A stretch of 64,000 nucleotides of DNA from assembly GCF_002927275.1 (NCBI RefSeq), contig NZ_PRKW01000006.1, positions 186,001 through 250,000 of the forward strand, given 5' to 3'. Source of the DNA: Arthrobacter pityocampae. GTDB taxonomy: Bacteria; Actinomycetota; Actinomycetes; Actinomycetales; Micrococcaceae. Position numbers and translations under genes: made by a program. Shown one piece after another: positions 51,935-60,193 of the stretch (position 1 is its first letter; every line of letters starts with the position of its first letter). Under the pieces are notes generated by a model that saw nothing but the letters and a program-made list of their open reading frames with translations, was not told the origin of the DNA and did no database searches.

Positions 51935-53625
51935 GAGCCCGCCGACGCAAGATCCTCGAGGTCCGCTGTCGAGAGGCCCCGGAGGTCGGTGATGTCTCCG
52001 ACGGTGCGGTAGATCTCGTTGTAGGAGGACATGATCTCGTGCATCTGGAAGAACTCCTGAACCCGGGTCCGGGCGTTGACCGCGTAGTCGGCGTAGCGCT
52101 TCCTGTCGCCGATTACGGCACGTACGCTGTCCGCCATCTGCTGGACGTCTCCGGCGACCACGAGTTCACCGCAGGCACCGACAGTCCGACCGTCCCGGGT
52201 GTGTAACTCGTCCCCGATCAGCTGTCGCATGCCTCCGACATCGGTGCCCACGGTAGGGATGCCTGCAGCCATCGCTTCGAGGACGACGATGGGCTGGCCC
52301 TCGTTGTAGCTCGGCAGGACGAGGAGATCGAACTGGTCGAGCATGTCCCTGACGTTGACCGTGCCGTGGATCGTCACGTGATCGTGCAGCCCCAGGCTCT
52401 CGATCTTGGCCAGGCACGCCTCGTAGTACTCGGGTACGTGCTCGGTGGGGCCGAGGACGTCGAGATGGAGGTTCGGAAATCCGTGGCGGCGCAGGAGGTC
52501 CATGCTGGACAGGAGGTCGAGCAGCCCCTTGATGGGCACGATGCGCGCGATGTAGACCAGCTTCCACGTATGATCGTCGCCGCGCTCCCTAAGGACCTCC
52601 TGCGCTGTCAGCCGCGCACGGTACTTGTCCTCGAACTCCTCGATGACCATGGCGTTGGGGACCACGACCGCCTTGTCGATATCTGTGCCGAGGCGCGCCG
52701 CCTCGGTGATCGCCGTCGGGTACAGGTAGGTGATCAGGGCTGCGCTCGGGTAGCAGAAGTGCCCCATTTCAATCCACCAGGCCATCCATGCGCGCTGCTC
52801 CGGCGTGACGTCGAATGTGCGGTAGTCCTCGGAGGTGATGGACAGCGCCATGTTGCGGTCCAGCAGGGTGTTGACGGTGTCGCGGACGTAGAGGTTGTGC
52901 TCGGTCAGCAGGAACGAGGTGTCATGGTCCCGGGCGGCCGCGGCACCGAGCAGCGAGGCATACCCCGTGGTGTGCGCGTGATAGACACGCGCCTTCGGCA
53001 TCGTCTCTCCGAGGATGGCGTAGGCGAGCGAGAAGAAGTTGCGCAGCGTCCAGAAGGAGTCGGCGAGGGAGAGGTCCAGCTGAGGCATCCTCACCGCGAG
53101 GGCCTGCATGAATTCCCTCGTCCCGAGCACGGCCCAGAGTGGGAAGGTCCGGGTGCGCTCGTTGAACCCTTCGTCGATCAGTTGCCAGAGCGGCTCCACC
53201 TCGCGCCGTTCCGCCAGCGCATGGAGCGCGTCGAAGAGCCGGTCCACGAGGACGGCGCGTTCGGCGGGCGTCATGCTCAGATCCTTGGGGGTCGCCGCCA
53301 TGTAGTCGTGCCGGTGCTCCTGCAGGCTCAGGAAGACCGGCCGCACCCACGCCACGTTGTCCGGCATGCCGTAGAGGTCCTCCTGAGGCGAATCGGCATC
53401 CCAGGTGATGTGGATGATGCCGTAGGTGAGGTCGGGGTTGTGCGTCACGATGTCGTGCACCACGGCGGAGACGCCGCCCTTGAGGTAGGGGTAGGTGGAT
53501 TCCATGACGATCGCCACGTCGACGTCCTCGTACTGCCGCTGCCGTGCGGCCTGGGCCGGAGGAACGACCCCGCCAGATGCTTCGAGCGCAGCCCGGCGGG
53601 CCTTCGGGGTCTTGAACACGTACAT
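51931..53625 (-). CDS. pelF: PelF-type GT4 glycosyltransferase
   Basis: A 564-residue cytosolic glycosyltransferase of the PelF type, which in Pseudomonas builds the Pel polysaccharide from UDP-sugars. The PelF-like opening is DVAIVMESTYPYLKGGVSAVVHDIV (about 36-60). The GT4 core has HNLYVRDTVN, YIARIVPIKGLLDL, DVLGPTEH and the acidic EX7E motif in SYNEGQPIVVLEAM. ATG 53625 is preceded by AAGGAAG. A longer frame to 53958 overlaps the membrane-protein gene and is rejected. It is coupled to the GHL15-like gene. Confidence 0.85.
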   Translation of the reverse strand: MYVFKTPKARRAALEASGGVVPPAQAARQRQYEDVDVAIVMESTYPYLKGGVSAVVHDIVTHNPDLTYGIIHITWDADSPQEDLYGMPDNVAWVRPVFLSLQEHRHDYMAATPKDLSMTPAERAVLVDRLFDALHALAERREVEPLWQLIDEGFNERTRTFPLWAVLGTREFMQALAVRMPQLDLSLADSFWTLRNFFSLAYAILGETMPKARVYHAHTTGYASLLGAAAARDHDTSFLLTEHNLYVRDTVNTLLDRNMALSITSEDYRTFDVTPEQRAWMAWWIEMGHFCYPSAALITYLYPTAITEAARLGTDIDKAVVVPNAMVIEEFEDKYRARLTAQEVLRERGDDHTWKLVYIARIVPIKGLLDLLSSMDLLRRHGFPNLHLDVLGPTEHVPEYYEACLAKIESLGLHDHVTIHGTVNVRDMLDQFDLLVLPSYNEGQPIVVLEAMAAGIPTVGTDVGGMRQLIGDELHTRDGRTVGACGELVVAGDVQQMADSVRAVIGDRKRYADYAVNARTRVQEFFQMHEIMSSYNEIYRTVGDITDLRGLSTADLEDLASAGS

Positions 53626-53684
53626 GGGTCTTCCTTCTGCGATGAGGAGTGGTGTTGTCGGACGGAGCCGGGTCGGCAGCGCTG

Positions 53685-55145
53685 CTACCAGGACGTGGCG
53701 TGGCGCCAGAACAGGGTGTATTCGGGCTGGCTCCAGTGGCGCTTGTAGAGCACCCAGGCGACGACGACAAGTGCCAGGTCCGCGACGACGAGGGCGCCGT
53801 AGGCGAGGACAGCACCCGTGGAGGTCTGCGTCGCGCCGATCAGCAGGAAGGCGCCCACACAGAACGCCAGGTGGATGCCACCCAAGACCTGCGGCAGGAC
53901 CTTCTCGCCGATGTAGTCCAGTTCGTAGCTGAGGAGCGTGAGGATCATGAACGCCCACGACGCGACGCCCACCGAGACGGCGAGTAGCACGTTGACGGGT
54001 TGGGCACCCTCGAGAAGCAGGGAAATCACGAGTGTAAGCACCATTCCGACGGCGCCCGTACTGAGGATGGCCCGGTCCACGGTACGGCTGAGGCGGCCGG
54101 ACCGCGCGGCGAGGACCGTGAGCGGCTCCTCGGAGATGGTGCGGTGCAGGTCGGTGACGGCCCTGTCCACCTTCGGGGCGAGATTAACGAAGTAGTAGTT
54201 GTACGCGATGACCGCGGGCAGCATTGCGAGGAACACGATGACCACCTGGAAGTCGCCGTCGGTCACCAGGAACAGCACGAATTTGTCGGCCCACAGCACC
54301 GCGCCCAGCAGGAGCCCTCGCACGAGGTCTGTCGAGAAGTCGCGGGCATCCAGCCGGGTGAGGCTCACAGCGGCGAGGCCTCGTCCCATCGGCACGATCT
54401 GCGTGAGCGCCCCGAGCAGGGGCGGCAGCCACCACAGGGTCGGGAACGCGAAGAGGGCCGCGGCGTAGGCCGCCCAAGCGACCGCCCAAAGGCCGCGACG
54501 GCTTCCGACGTTGGCGAGGATGAGGGACTGGACGAAGAGGAGGTGGAGGGCGCAGAGGGTCGCATAGGTAGCCAGGGCAGTGAACGACCACTCAGTGGCC
54601 AACCAGAGCGGGACGGCGAAGACCACGACGAGCGGCAGCGCCTGGACGAACATCGCGGGCCAGGTGGCGCAGAAGCGGCGGGTGATGACTGCCATGTCGC
54701 GCTCCGCCATCAGGTCACCGATCGCACGATACGCCGGCAGGCACGCAGCTTGCGCGAGCCACGGAACGGTGATCGAGGACGCCAGGACCACGAGGGTGAG
54801 CTGCACTCCTCCCACGCTCACCGCGGCCATGGCAGGGCTGACGAGCGGGTACACGAGGTTCAGGAGGATCACCGGGGAGAGATAGAGCAGCAGCCCGGCG
54901 CCCGGCCGCGCGCCACCGTCGGATCTCACGCGGCTGCCCCTGGAGCTGGACGCCCCGGGTCGTATGAGCAGGAGCAGAGCCACCATGACGAGGACGACGC
55001 CGGCGGCGAGGAGTGCATAGGACCAGCCGACGGGCAGCAGGGTGTCGGCAAGAGGCACGAAGGCCGTCAGAACGAGTGCTGCGACGATAGCCACCGTGCG
55101 GCGCCGGGCATAGGGGTCCTGAAGAATGGGTTGCAGCGAAATCAT
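53685..55145 (-). CDS. pelG: PelG-like polysaccharide membrane transporter
   Basis: A 486-residue membrane protein with about 12 helices, resembling PelG, the MOP/Wzx-like inner-membrane protein of Pel export. Seen are LLLYLSPVILLNLVYPLVSPAMAAVSVGG, ATWPAMFVQALPLVVVFAVPL, GLWAVAWAAYAAALF and LLGAVLWADKFVLFLVTDG. ATG 55145 (MISLQPILQD) follows GGGA. A frame to 55247 lacks a site. First gene of the unit; PelF starts 59 nt downstream. Homology is judged by pattern, so another MOP-type flippase is possible. Confidence 0.7.
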   Translation of the reverse strand: MISLQPILQDPYARRRTVAIVAALVLTAFVPLADTLLPVGWSYALLAAGVVLVMVALLLLIRPGASSSRGSRVRSDGGARPGAGLLLYLSPVILLNLVYPLVSPAMAAVSVGGVQLTLVVLASSITVPWLAQAACLPAYRAIGDLMAERDMAVITRRFCATWPAMFVQALPLVVVFAVPLWLATEWSFTALATYATLCALHLLFVQSLILANVGSRRGLWAVAWAAYAAALFAFPTLWWLPPLLGALTQIVPMGRGLAAVSLTRLDARDFSTDLVRGLLLGAVLWADKFVLFLVTDGDFQVVIVFLAMLPAVIAYNYYFVNLAPKVDRAVTDLHRTISEEPLTVLAARSGRLSRTVDRAILSTGAVGMVLTLVISLLLEGAQPVNVLLAVSVGVASWAFMILTLLSYELDYIGEKVLPQVLGGIHLAFCVGAFLLIGATQTSTGAVLAYGALVVADLALVVVAWVLYKRHWSQPEYTLFWRHATSW

Positions 55146-55521
55146 GATGTTCCCTAGGCCACTCGTCGCCCAGCAAGGCGGACGAGAGACCTCGTGTGAG
55201 ATGTGAATGAGATAGGTCGGTGCCGAGGGCAGAAATCCGAGAGTCATCCCACACGGAAGTAGTGGGGGCGTCCTCGCCAGCTCTGCCAGCGAGCGCCTAC
55301 ATCGAAGTTATCGGACAAAGTACTCTGCAATTCGAGTAGTGGTTACGCTGGATGTTCACATATCACTCGGTCGTGTCTACTCGTTTACGTGCTTCGGTCG
55401 GCGCACTACTTGCTCGACAAGATAGAAGCTACGCACATTCCGCTTACTGGCGCGGAACAGACATGTCGAGGGATTTAACCCCACTGTGATGAAGAACACA
55501 ATTACTGATGGCGGGGCCGCG
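55146..55521. other. Non-coding, AT-richer region upstream of the Pel-type unit
   Basis: About 376 nt hold no gene I can support. From about 55300 to 55500 the base composition drops well below the window average, with stretches such as GGATTTAACCCC and ACATATCACTCGG, and several short TA-rich boxes that could be promoters for pelG on the minus strand. I found no strong repeat, riboswitch fold or terminator. It most likely carries the regulatory region of the polysaccharide genes. Confidence 0.5.
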
Positions 55522-55836
55522 CTAGCGTCTCGCCACTGTGCTGTTGGCGATCCGGTAGGACTCGTCGATGAGCTCGGTCAGCTCCTCGAGACCGATGCGG
55601 CCGAGGCGCACGAGCACCAGCGACTCGTACTGCTCATGATGCGGATGGACGAAGAAGGCACCCGGCTGGGACGCGAGCAGTGCATCGCGTTCCCCGGTCT
55701 TGATCGTCAGGACGGCGTCGTCCCACATGCGGGCGAAGAGGGTGCGGGCGAACCAGGCGGGCCGGTTCCAGCTAAGCCGCTCCAATGTGCCGGGCAGGGC
55801 GAGACAGGCGGCGCGCACATCGTCTTCGGTGACCAT
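55522..55836 (-). CDS. MmcQ/YjbR family protein
   Basis: A 104-residue protein with the CyaY-like MmcQ/YjbR fold: VTEDDVRAACLALPGTLERLSWNRPAWFARTLFARMWDD, then VLTIKTGERDALLAS and HPHHEQYESLVLVRLGRI, ending ELTELIDESYRI. ATG 55836 lies after a GGTGGG site and gives the normal length. The longer frame to 56034 is not supported. Family members are called DNA-binding, without firm evidence. It is divergent from the hypothetical gene at 55975. Confidence 0.85.
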   Translation of the reverse strand: MVTEDDVRAACLALPGTLERLSWNRPAWFARTLFARMWDDAVLTIKTGERDALLASQPGAFFVHPHHEQYESLVLVRLGRIGLEELTELIDESYRIANSTVARR

Positions 55837-55974
55837 GGACCCACCATGGCACCAGCCGTGCAGCCGGTCCAGTGCCTTTACGTACCGGTCTCGGCGAACC
55901 CGCGGCCACCGTCGGATCACGATGCACATACGGATCGGCAACGATCCCGCCGGACGGATAACGATTCGGACGTC

Positions 55975-56520
55975 GTGCCGATCGGGCCCCCGGTCACCTA
56001 CAGGACCCCGGACGGAGCCCTGTCCTTCGACCACCCCCGGGACTGGACCGTGATCTCCTCCGCCCCTGCCCCGTCGCAGGGAGTGGCCGTCGACGTCGAG
56101 GATGACGCCGGTCGGCGGCTCGCGTCCCTGCAGACGGAACTGGTCACCGGGGCGGTCTGTCCCGAGAAGGTGCCGTACGCACTGCTGGACTCCGAGCCGC
56201 TACCCGCCCTGGCTCAGCCCGCGGGCACCCCGAGGTTCGTCTTCGAAAGCCGCACGGACCCCTCGGTGCCCGATCCGGTGGCGGCATCGAGCTTCGCCTA
56301 CGGCATCACCTCCGCGCCCCTTCCGGACGGGCCTACCGCCTGCCCCATCGCCCACTTCTTCACGTGGCCGCCCTCGGGAGCGGCGTTCGGCGGTGTCTAC
56401 GACCCGTTCGAGGCCTATCCCGGCAAACCGATGCACATCGACACGCCGCAGGCGTACATGGAGACGGAGGAGTACCAGCGGATCAGGACGATGCTCACGT
56501 CCCTGCGCCCCGGCGGTTAG
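55975..56520 (+). CDS. Hypothetical protein, possibly lacking its export signal
   Basis: A 181-residue protein from GTG 55975: VPIGPPVTYRTPDGALSFDHPRDWTVISS, then alternating strands and FFTWPPSGAAFGGVYDPFEAYPGKP. The pattern fits small secreted actinobacterial proteins whose N-terminal lipoprotein signal is missing here. An in-frame ATG at 55846 adds 43 residues that are Pro/Asp/Arg-rich and not signal-like. Possibly a 5'-truncated gene. Family unknown. Confidence 0.5.
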   Translation: MPIGPPVTYRTPDGALSFDHPRDWTVISSAPAPSQGVAVDVEDDAGRRLASLQTELVTGAVCPEKVPYALLDSEPLPALAQPAGTPRFVFESRTDPSVPDPVAASSFAYGITSAPLPDGPTACPIAHFFTWPPSGAAFGGVYDPFEAYPGKPMHIDTPQAYMETEEYQRIRTMLTSLRPGG

Positions 56521-56610
56521 CCGCGGTGCGCCGGCAGGGTGCCCGCACGGCAGAATGGACGCCGGGACGACGCCGGCCGGGTGGCGGGCGCAGGAGGAGG
56601 ATCCGCAGCG

Positions 56611-57249
56611 ATGACGAGTGTTCGCAGCATCGAGGAGCTCAAGGCCCTCCTGCCCGATCCCGTCCCCGGCAGAAGGATCCTGCTCGGGATCGCCGGCCCT
56701 CCGGGGGCCGGGAAATCCACGATCGCCGAGGCCGTCGCCGGACTCGACCCCGAGCACCATGCCCTGGTCCCGATGGACGGGTTCCACCTGGCGGACCAGG
56801 CCCTGACCGCCCTCGGCCTGCTGGACCGCAAGGGCGCACCCGAGACCTTCGACGCCCGCGGCTATGCCGCCCTGCTGGCGCGACTGACGGGCGATGCCGG
56901 CCACACCGTCTACGCGCCGGCGTTCGAGCGCCGGCTCGAGCAGCCGCTCGCCAACGCACTGCCGGTCACGCCGGCGTGTTCCCTGCTCGTCACCGAGGGC
57001 AACTACCTGCTCCTCGACACGCCGGGCTGGCGGGAGGCCCGGAGCCTCATCGACGAGGTGTGGTTCGTCGACGTCGAGCCGGGGTTGCGCCGGAAGCGCC
57101 TCGTCGCACGGCACATCCAGAGCGGTAAGACACCCGCGGCGGCGGAGGACTGGGTCCGTCGGGTGGACGACCCGAATGCCGCGCTCGTGGCCGCCACCCG
57201 GGACAGGGCCGACCGCGTCCTCGACCTGTCCGGGTGGCGCCTGGGCTGA
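56611..57249 (+). CDS. Nucleoside/nucleotide kinase family protein (FrcK-like)
   Basis: A 212-residue P-loop kinase. Walker A is GIAGPPGAGKST (26-37), followed by VPMDGFHLADQALTALGLLDRKGAPETFD, a substrate segment shared by pantothenate- and uridine-kinase-like proteins, then YAPAFERRLEQP, VTEGNYLLLD and VDVEPGLRRKRLVARHI. Such proteins are annotated as fructose- or nucleoside-phosphorylating. The substrate is open. ATG 56611 has AGGAGGAGG upstream. Confidence 0.85.
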   Translation: MTSVRSIEELKALLPDPVPGRRILLGIAGPPGAGKSTIAEAVAGLDPEHHALVPMDGFHLADQALTALGLLDRKGAPETFDARGYAALLARLTGDAGHTVYAPAFERRLEQPLANALPVTPACSLLVTEGNYLLLDTPGWREARSLIDEVWFVDVEPGLRRKRLVARHIQSGKTPAAAEDWVRRVDDPNAALVAATRDRADRVLDLSGWRLG

Positions 57250-57379
57250 CGCTGCCCCGCCGGGCTCCCCGGTCCATCAGGAATCAGTCCTGCACGGGTG
57301 CGCCGCCAGGAAGGCCCGGCGGCCTCGAGGCTACGCTGGCACGACGGCGCCCGTTACCGCACCAGGAAGGAATGTCCGC

Positions 57380-57832
57380 GTGAGCAGTGACCAGGACCTC
57401 TCCGTGGGCCAGCTCGCCGCACGCAGCGGCATGCGCGTCTCCGCCCTGCACTTCTACGAACGCCGGGGGCTGATCACCAGCCGGCGCACCACCGGCAACC
57501 AGCGCCGGTACGACCGCTCGGTCCTCCGCCGGGTCGCCGTCATCGGCGCCGCGCAACGGGCGGGCATCCCGCTCGCCACCGTGGCCCGCGCCTTCGCCGA
57601 GCTGCCGTCCGACGGCGTCCCGGACCAGGCGGACTGGCAGCGGCTCTCGGCGGCGTGGCAGCAGGAGATCGACAAGCGCATCGCCCAGCTCGAGCACCTC
57701 CGGGACCGGCTGGACGGCTGCATCGGGTGCGGCTGCCTGTCGCTGGCGGCCTGCGGTTTCGTCAATCCGGACGACGCCGCCGGATCCAGGGGCATCCGGT
57801 CCACCCTGCTGGACCCCGACCCGCCGATTTGA
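57380..57832 (+). CDS. soxR: Redox-sensing regulator SoxR
   Basis: A 150-residue MerR-family regulator. The N-terminal HTH is LSVGQLAARSGMRVSALHFYERRGLI (7-32). The C-terminal [2Fe-2S] motif C-X2-C-X-C-X5-C is complete: Cys114, Cys117, Cys119 and Cys125 in CIGCGCLSLAAC. It senses redox-cycling compounds and activates promoters with long spacers. GTG 57380 is the start; a nearby ATG is out of frame. Its stop codon overlaps the -35 of the flavin reductase promoter, which carries a SoxR box. Confidence 0.95.
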   Translation: MSSDQDLSVGQLAARSGMRVSALHFYERRGLITSRRTTGNQRRYDRSVLRRVAVIGAAQRAGIPLATVARAFAELPSDGVPDQADWQRLSAAWQQEIDKRIAQLEHLRDRLDGCIGCGCLSLAACGFVNPDDAAGSRGIRSTLLDPDPPI

Positions 57833-57859
57833 CCTCAACCTCTGTTGAGGTTCTAGCGT
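57829..57859 (+). promoter_or_regulatory. SoxR-controlled promoter with SoxR box
   Basis: TTGACC (57829-57834), a 19-nt spacer and TAGCGT (57854-57859). The spacer holds an 18-bp dyad, CCTCAAC (57833-57839), ctct, GTTGAGG (57844-57850), matching the SoxR box. The 19-nt spacing is the mark of MerR/SoxR promoters. Transcription should start about 7 nt after the -10, at or near the ATG at 57867. Confidence 0.85.
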
Positions 57860-57866
57860 TGACGGC

Positions 57867-58391
57867 ATGACGATTCCCACCGGCCACCCGATCGCCACGG
57901 CCGAGCTCTTCAAGGACGCGTTCCGCACGCACCCGGCCGGCATCGCCGTCATCACCGCCCAGAGCGTGGACGGACCGGTCGGACTGACGGCGTCGTCCGT
58001 GTCCTCCGTCTCCGCCGAGCCGCCCGTCCTCGCGTTCTCGGTCTCGACGGCGTCGTCGTCGGCGGCAGCCCTCATCGCGGCGGACACCCTGGTGGTCCAT
58101 CTGCTCGGCGCCGATCAGGTCGGCATCGCGCAGCTCTTCGCGACCCGCGGCGCCGACCGCTTCGGCGGTGCCGTGGACTGGCGGCCGCTGCCCACCGGCG
58201 AACCGCTCCTGGTGGAGGCGCCGTGGGCCCTGCGGTGTCGCATCCTGCACCGGCTCCCGGTCGGCGGGTCCATGATCCTCGCCGCGGAGGTCGAGGCGAT
58301 CGAGCAGGGCGACGGCGGCGCGGCCGGAGCGCCCTTGGTCTACCACAACCGCTCCTATCACCGACTGAGCGACCGCTCGCTGCTGGACTGA
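57867..58391 (+). CDS. Flavin reductase family protein
   Basis: A 174-residue flavin reductase of the FMN-binding split-barrel type: FKDAFRTHPAGIAVITAQSVDGPVGLTASSVSSVSAEPPVLAFSV (15-59), then LVVHLLGADQVGIAQLFA and the C-terminal PLVYHNRSYHRL. It reduces flavin with NAD(P)H for a partner oxygenase or acts directly in redox stress. Its promoter overlaps the soxR stop and carries a SoxR box. The ATG at 57867 lies at the predicted transcript start, so the mRNA is probably leaderless. Confidence 0.9.
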   Translation: MTIPTGHPIATAELFKDAFRTHPAGIAVITAQSVDGPVGLTASSVSSVSAEPPVLAFSVSTASSSAAALIAADTLVVHLLGADQVGIAQLFATRGADRFGGAVDWRPLPTGEPLLVEAPWALRCRILHRLPVGGSMILAAEVEAIEQGDGGAAGAPLVYHNRSYHRLSDRSLLD

Positions 58392-58411
58392 CGGGCGCGG
58401 CGCCTCCGCCC

Positions 58412-59425
58412 TCAGGGGATGAGGACCAGCCGGATCGGGTTGCCCTCCTTGCGCTCGAGGCGTTCGACGGCGGCCGCGGCCTCGCGCAGCGGAAGTGTGT
58501 CGCTGATGGACCGCGTGAAGTCGAGACGCCCGAGCTCGGTCAGCGCCACGAGCTCGGGCACGTGGTGCGCCTCGGACCCGTAGTGACCGAGGACCTGCTT
58601 GCGGTTGTAGGAGAACCCGGTGCTGTCGGAGATGGTGATGGGGTTGCCGCTCAGGCCCACCAGCACGAGTCGGCCCTTCAATCCCAGGCACGCGAGAGCC
58701 TGCGCCCGGACGGCGTCCACCCCCGCGAAATCGAATGCGACATCCAGTCCCCGCCCGGCCGTTGCAGCCGCCATCGCGGCGGCGAAGTCGTCGGCGAGCG
58801 GATCGAGCGCAACATCCGCGCCGAAGGCGAGCGCGCGCTCGCGAGCCTCGGGCAACGGATCGACGGCGACGATGGGGGCCGCCCCGATCATCCGGAGCAG
58901 CTGCACGCCGTGGGCACCGAGCCCTCCGACACCCCAGACGCCCACGGCTTCAGCGGGCCGGACGCCGCCCGTGGCGACGATCGAGGCCCAGGGCGTGGAG
59001 ACGGCGTCGGGGATGATGGCGGCCTGCTCGTAGGAGAACCCCTCGCTCAGCGGCACCAGCACACCGGCCGGGACCACCACGTAATCGGCCCACCCGCCGT
59101 CGTAGTCCACGCCCATCGTGAGGGTGACGCCCCGGTACTCGTAGCCGGCCTGCAGGACGACGCGAGCGCCCACGGCCCACCCCTCGACGCCGTCGCCCAC
59201 CAGGTCGACGCTGCCCGAGACCTCATGCCCCAGGGTGACCTCGTCGCCCTGGAGGTGCCTCGGCTTCAGCAGCCCCTGGATGAGGTGGACGTCCGACAGG
59301 CAGACTCCCGCGGCCTGGACCTTCACGCGCACGAAGCCCGGCGCGGGAACCGGCACCGGGACCTCCCTGACGTCGAAGGTCCCAGTGCTGATGTTGAGTC
59401 TTCCGGCGAGCATGGTCTCGTTCAT
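58412..59425 (-). CDS. Zinc-type medium-chain alcohol dehydrogenase
   Basis: A 337-residue dehydrogenase. Catalytic zinc residues lie in AGVCLSDVHLI and TLGHEVSGSV. The nucleotide site is VGVWGVGGLGAHGVQLLRMIGAAPIVAVD. The four-cysteine structural zinc loop is absent; its place reads LQAGYEYRGVTLTMGVDYDG, so it differs from the enzyme at 47213. ATG 59425 starts MNETMLAGRL. Substrate unknown. Convergent with the flavin reductase gene. Confidence 0.88.
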   Translation of the reverse strand: MNETMLAGRLNISTGTFDVREVPVPVPAPGFVRVKVQAAGVCLSDVHLIQGLLKPRHLQGDEVTLGHEVSGSVDLVGDGVEGWAVGARVVLQAGYEYRGVTLTMGVDYDGGWADYVVVPAGVLVPLSEGFSYEQAAIIPDAVSTPWASIVATGGVRPAEAVGVWGVGGLGAHGVQLLRMIGAAPIVAVDPLPEARERALAFGADVALDPLADDFAAAMAAATAGRGLDVAFDFAGVDAVRAQALACLGLKGRLVLVGLSGNPITISDSTGFSYNRKQVLGHYGSEAHHVPELVALTELGRLDFTRSISDTLPLREAAAAVERLERKEGNPIRLVLIP

Positions 59426-59592
59426 GGTGTCCTTCCAGACAGTGAACCCCCATGCTAGCCAGTGCCCGGTGCTGCACCGCCGGCCCCACGGCGTTCTTGA
59501 CCGCCCGGTGTCGGACGTGGCCCGGCGCGCGATTGGTTGCCTCTGCGACCGAAAGCCTAGAATGAAGCGTCATCGACAGAGGGGACCGGTTC

Positions 59593-60051
59593 GTGCGCGA
59601 CGCCTGGAAGCGGCTGGGTTCCTTCACCGCCGTCGGAGCCGTGGCGTTCGTCGTCGACATCTCGGTGTTCAACATCCTCTCCTCCGGTCTGGGCGTGGGC
59701 CCCCTCTCGTCGAAGGTGTGCTCCGTCGCCCTGGCGACCGGCGTCTCATGGTGGGGCAGCAGGCGCTTCACGTTCCGCGACTTCGGGGGCCGGACGAAAC
59801 GCCAGGAAGTGTTCCTCTTCGGACTGACCAATCTGGTGGGCCTCGGGATCGCGACGGCGTGCCTCTTCGTCTCGCACTACGTCCTGGGCTTCAGGGGGCC
59901 GCTGGCGGACAACCTCTCCGGGAACGTCATCGGAGTACTCCTCGGGAACGTGTTCCGGTACCTCGCGTACCGCTTTGTCGTGTTCCAGCCCTCGCACCGT
60001 CCCTCCGCCGACGGACCCGATGCCGCGGTCCCGGCGGCCAGTCGGAAATGA
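59593..60051 (+). CDS. GtrA family membrane protein
   Basis: A 152-residue membrane protein with four predicted helices. The opening LGSFTAVGAVAFVVDISVFNIL and the core GVSWWGSRRFTFRDF and NVFRYLAYRFVVFQP are typical of GtrA, which helps move lipid-linked sugars across the membrane during surface glycan modification. GTG 59593 follows AGAGGGGA. TAGAAT at 59558 is a likely -10. No glycosyltransferase adjoins it. Confidence 0.92.
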   Translation: MRDAWKRLGSFTAVGAVAFVVDISVFNILSSGLGVGPLSSKVCSVALATGVSWWGSRRFTFRDFGGRTKRQEVFLFGLTNLVGLGIATACLFVSHYVLGFRGPLADNLSGNVIGVLLGNVFRYLAYRFVVFQPSHRPSADGPDAAVPAASRK

Positions 60052-60193
60052 GTCCGACGCCACCTGTCCAGCGCAACATTCCGGTGGGCATGTCATCACC
60101 CGGCACGTAGCATTGATATGGTAGTCAGCCAGCTTGCAATGCTGATGGGCCGTCCCGCCACCATGCTTCACAGTTATTCGAGAGTCCCCCGCC

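Noticed and set aside
53685-53958. N-terminal extension of PelF
   Set aside because: It would overlap the coding end of the PelG-like gene. The PelF-like N-terminus and an AAGGAAG site both point to ATG 53625.
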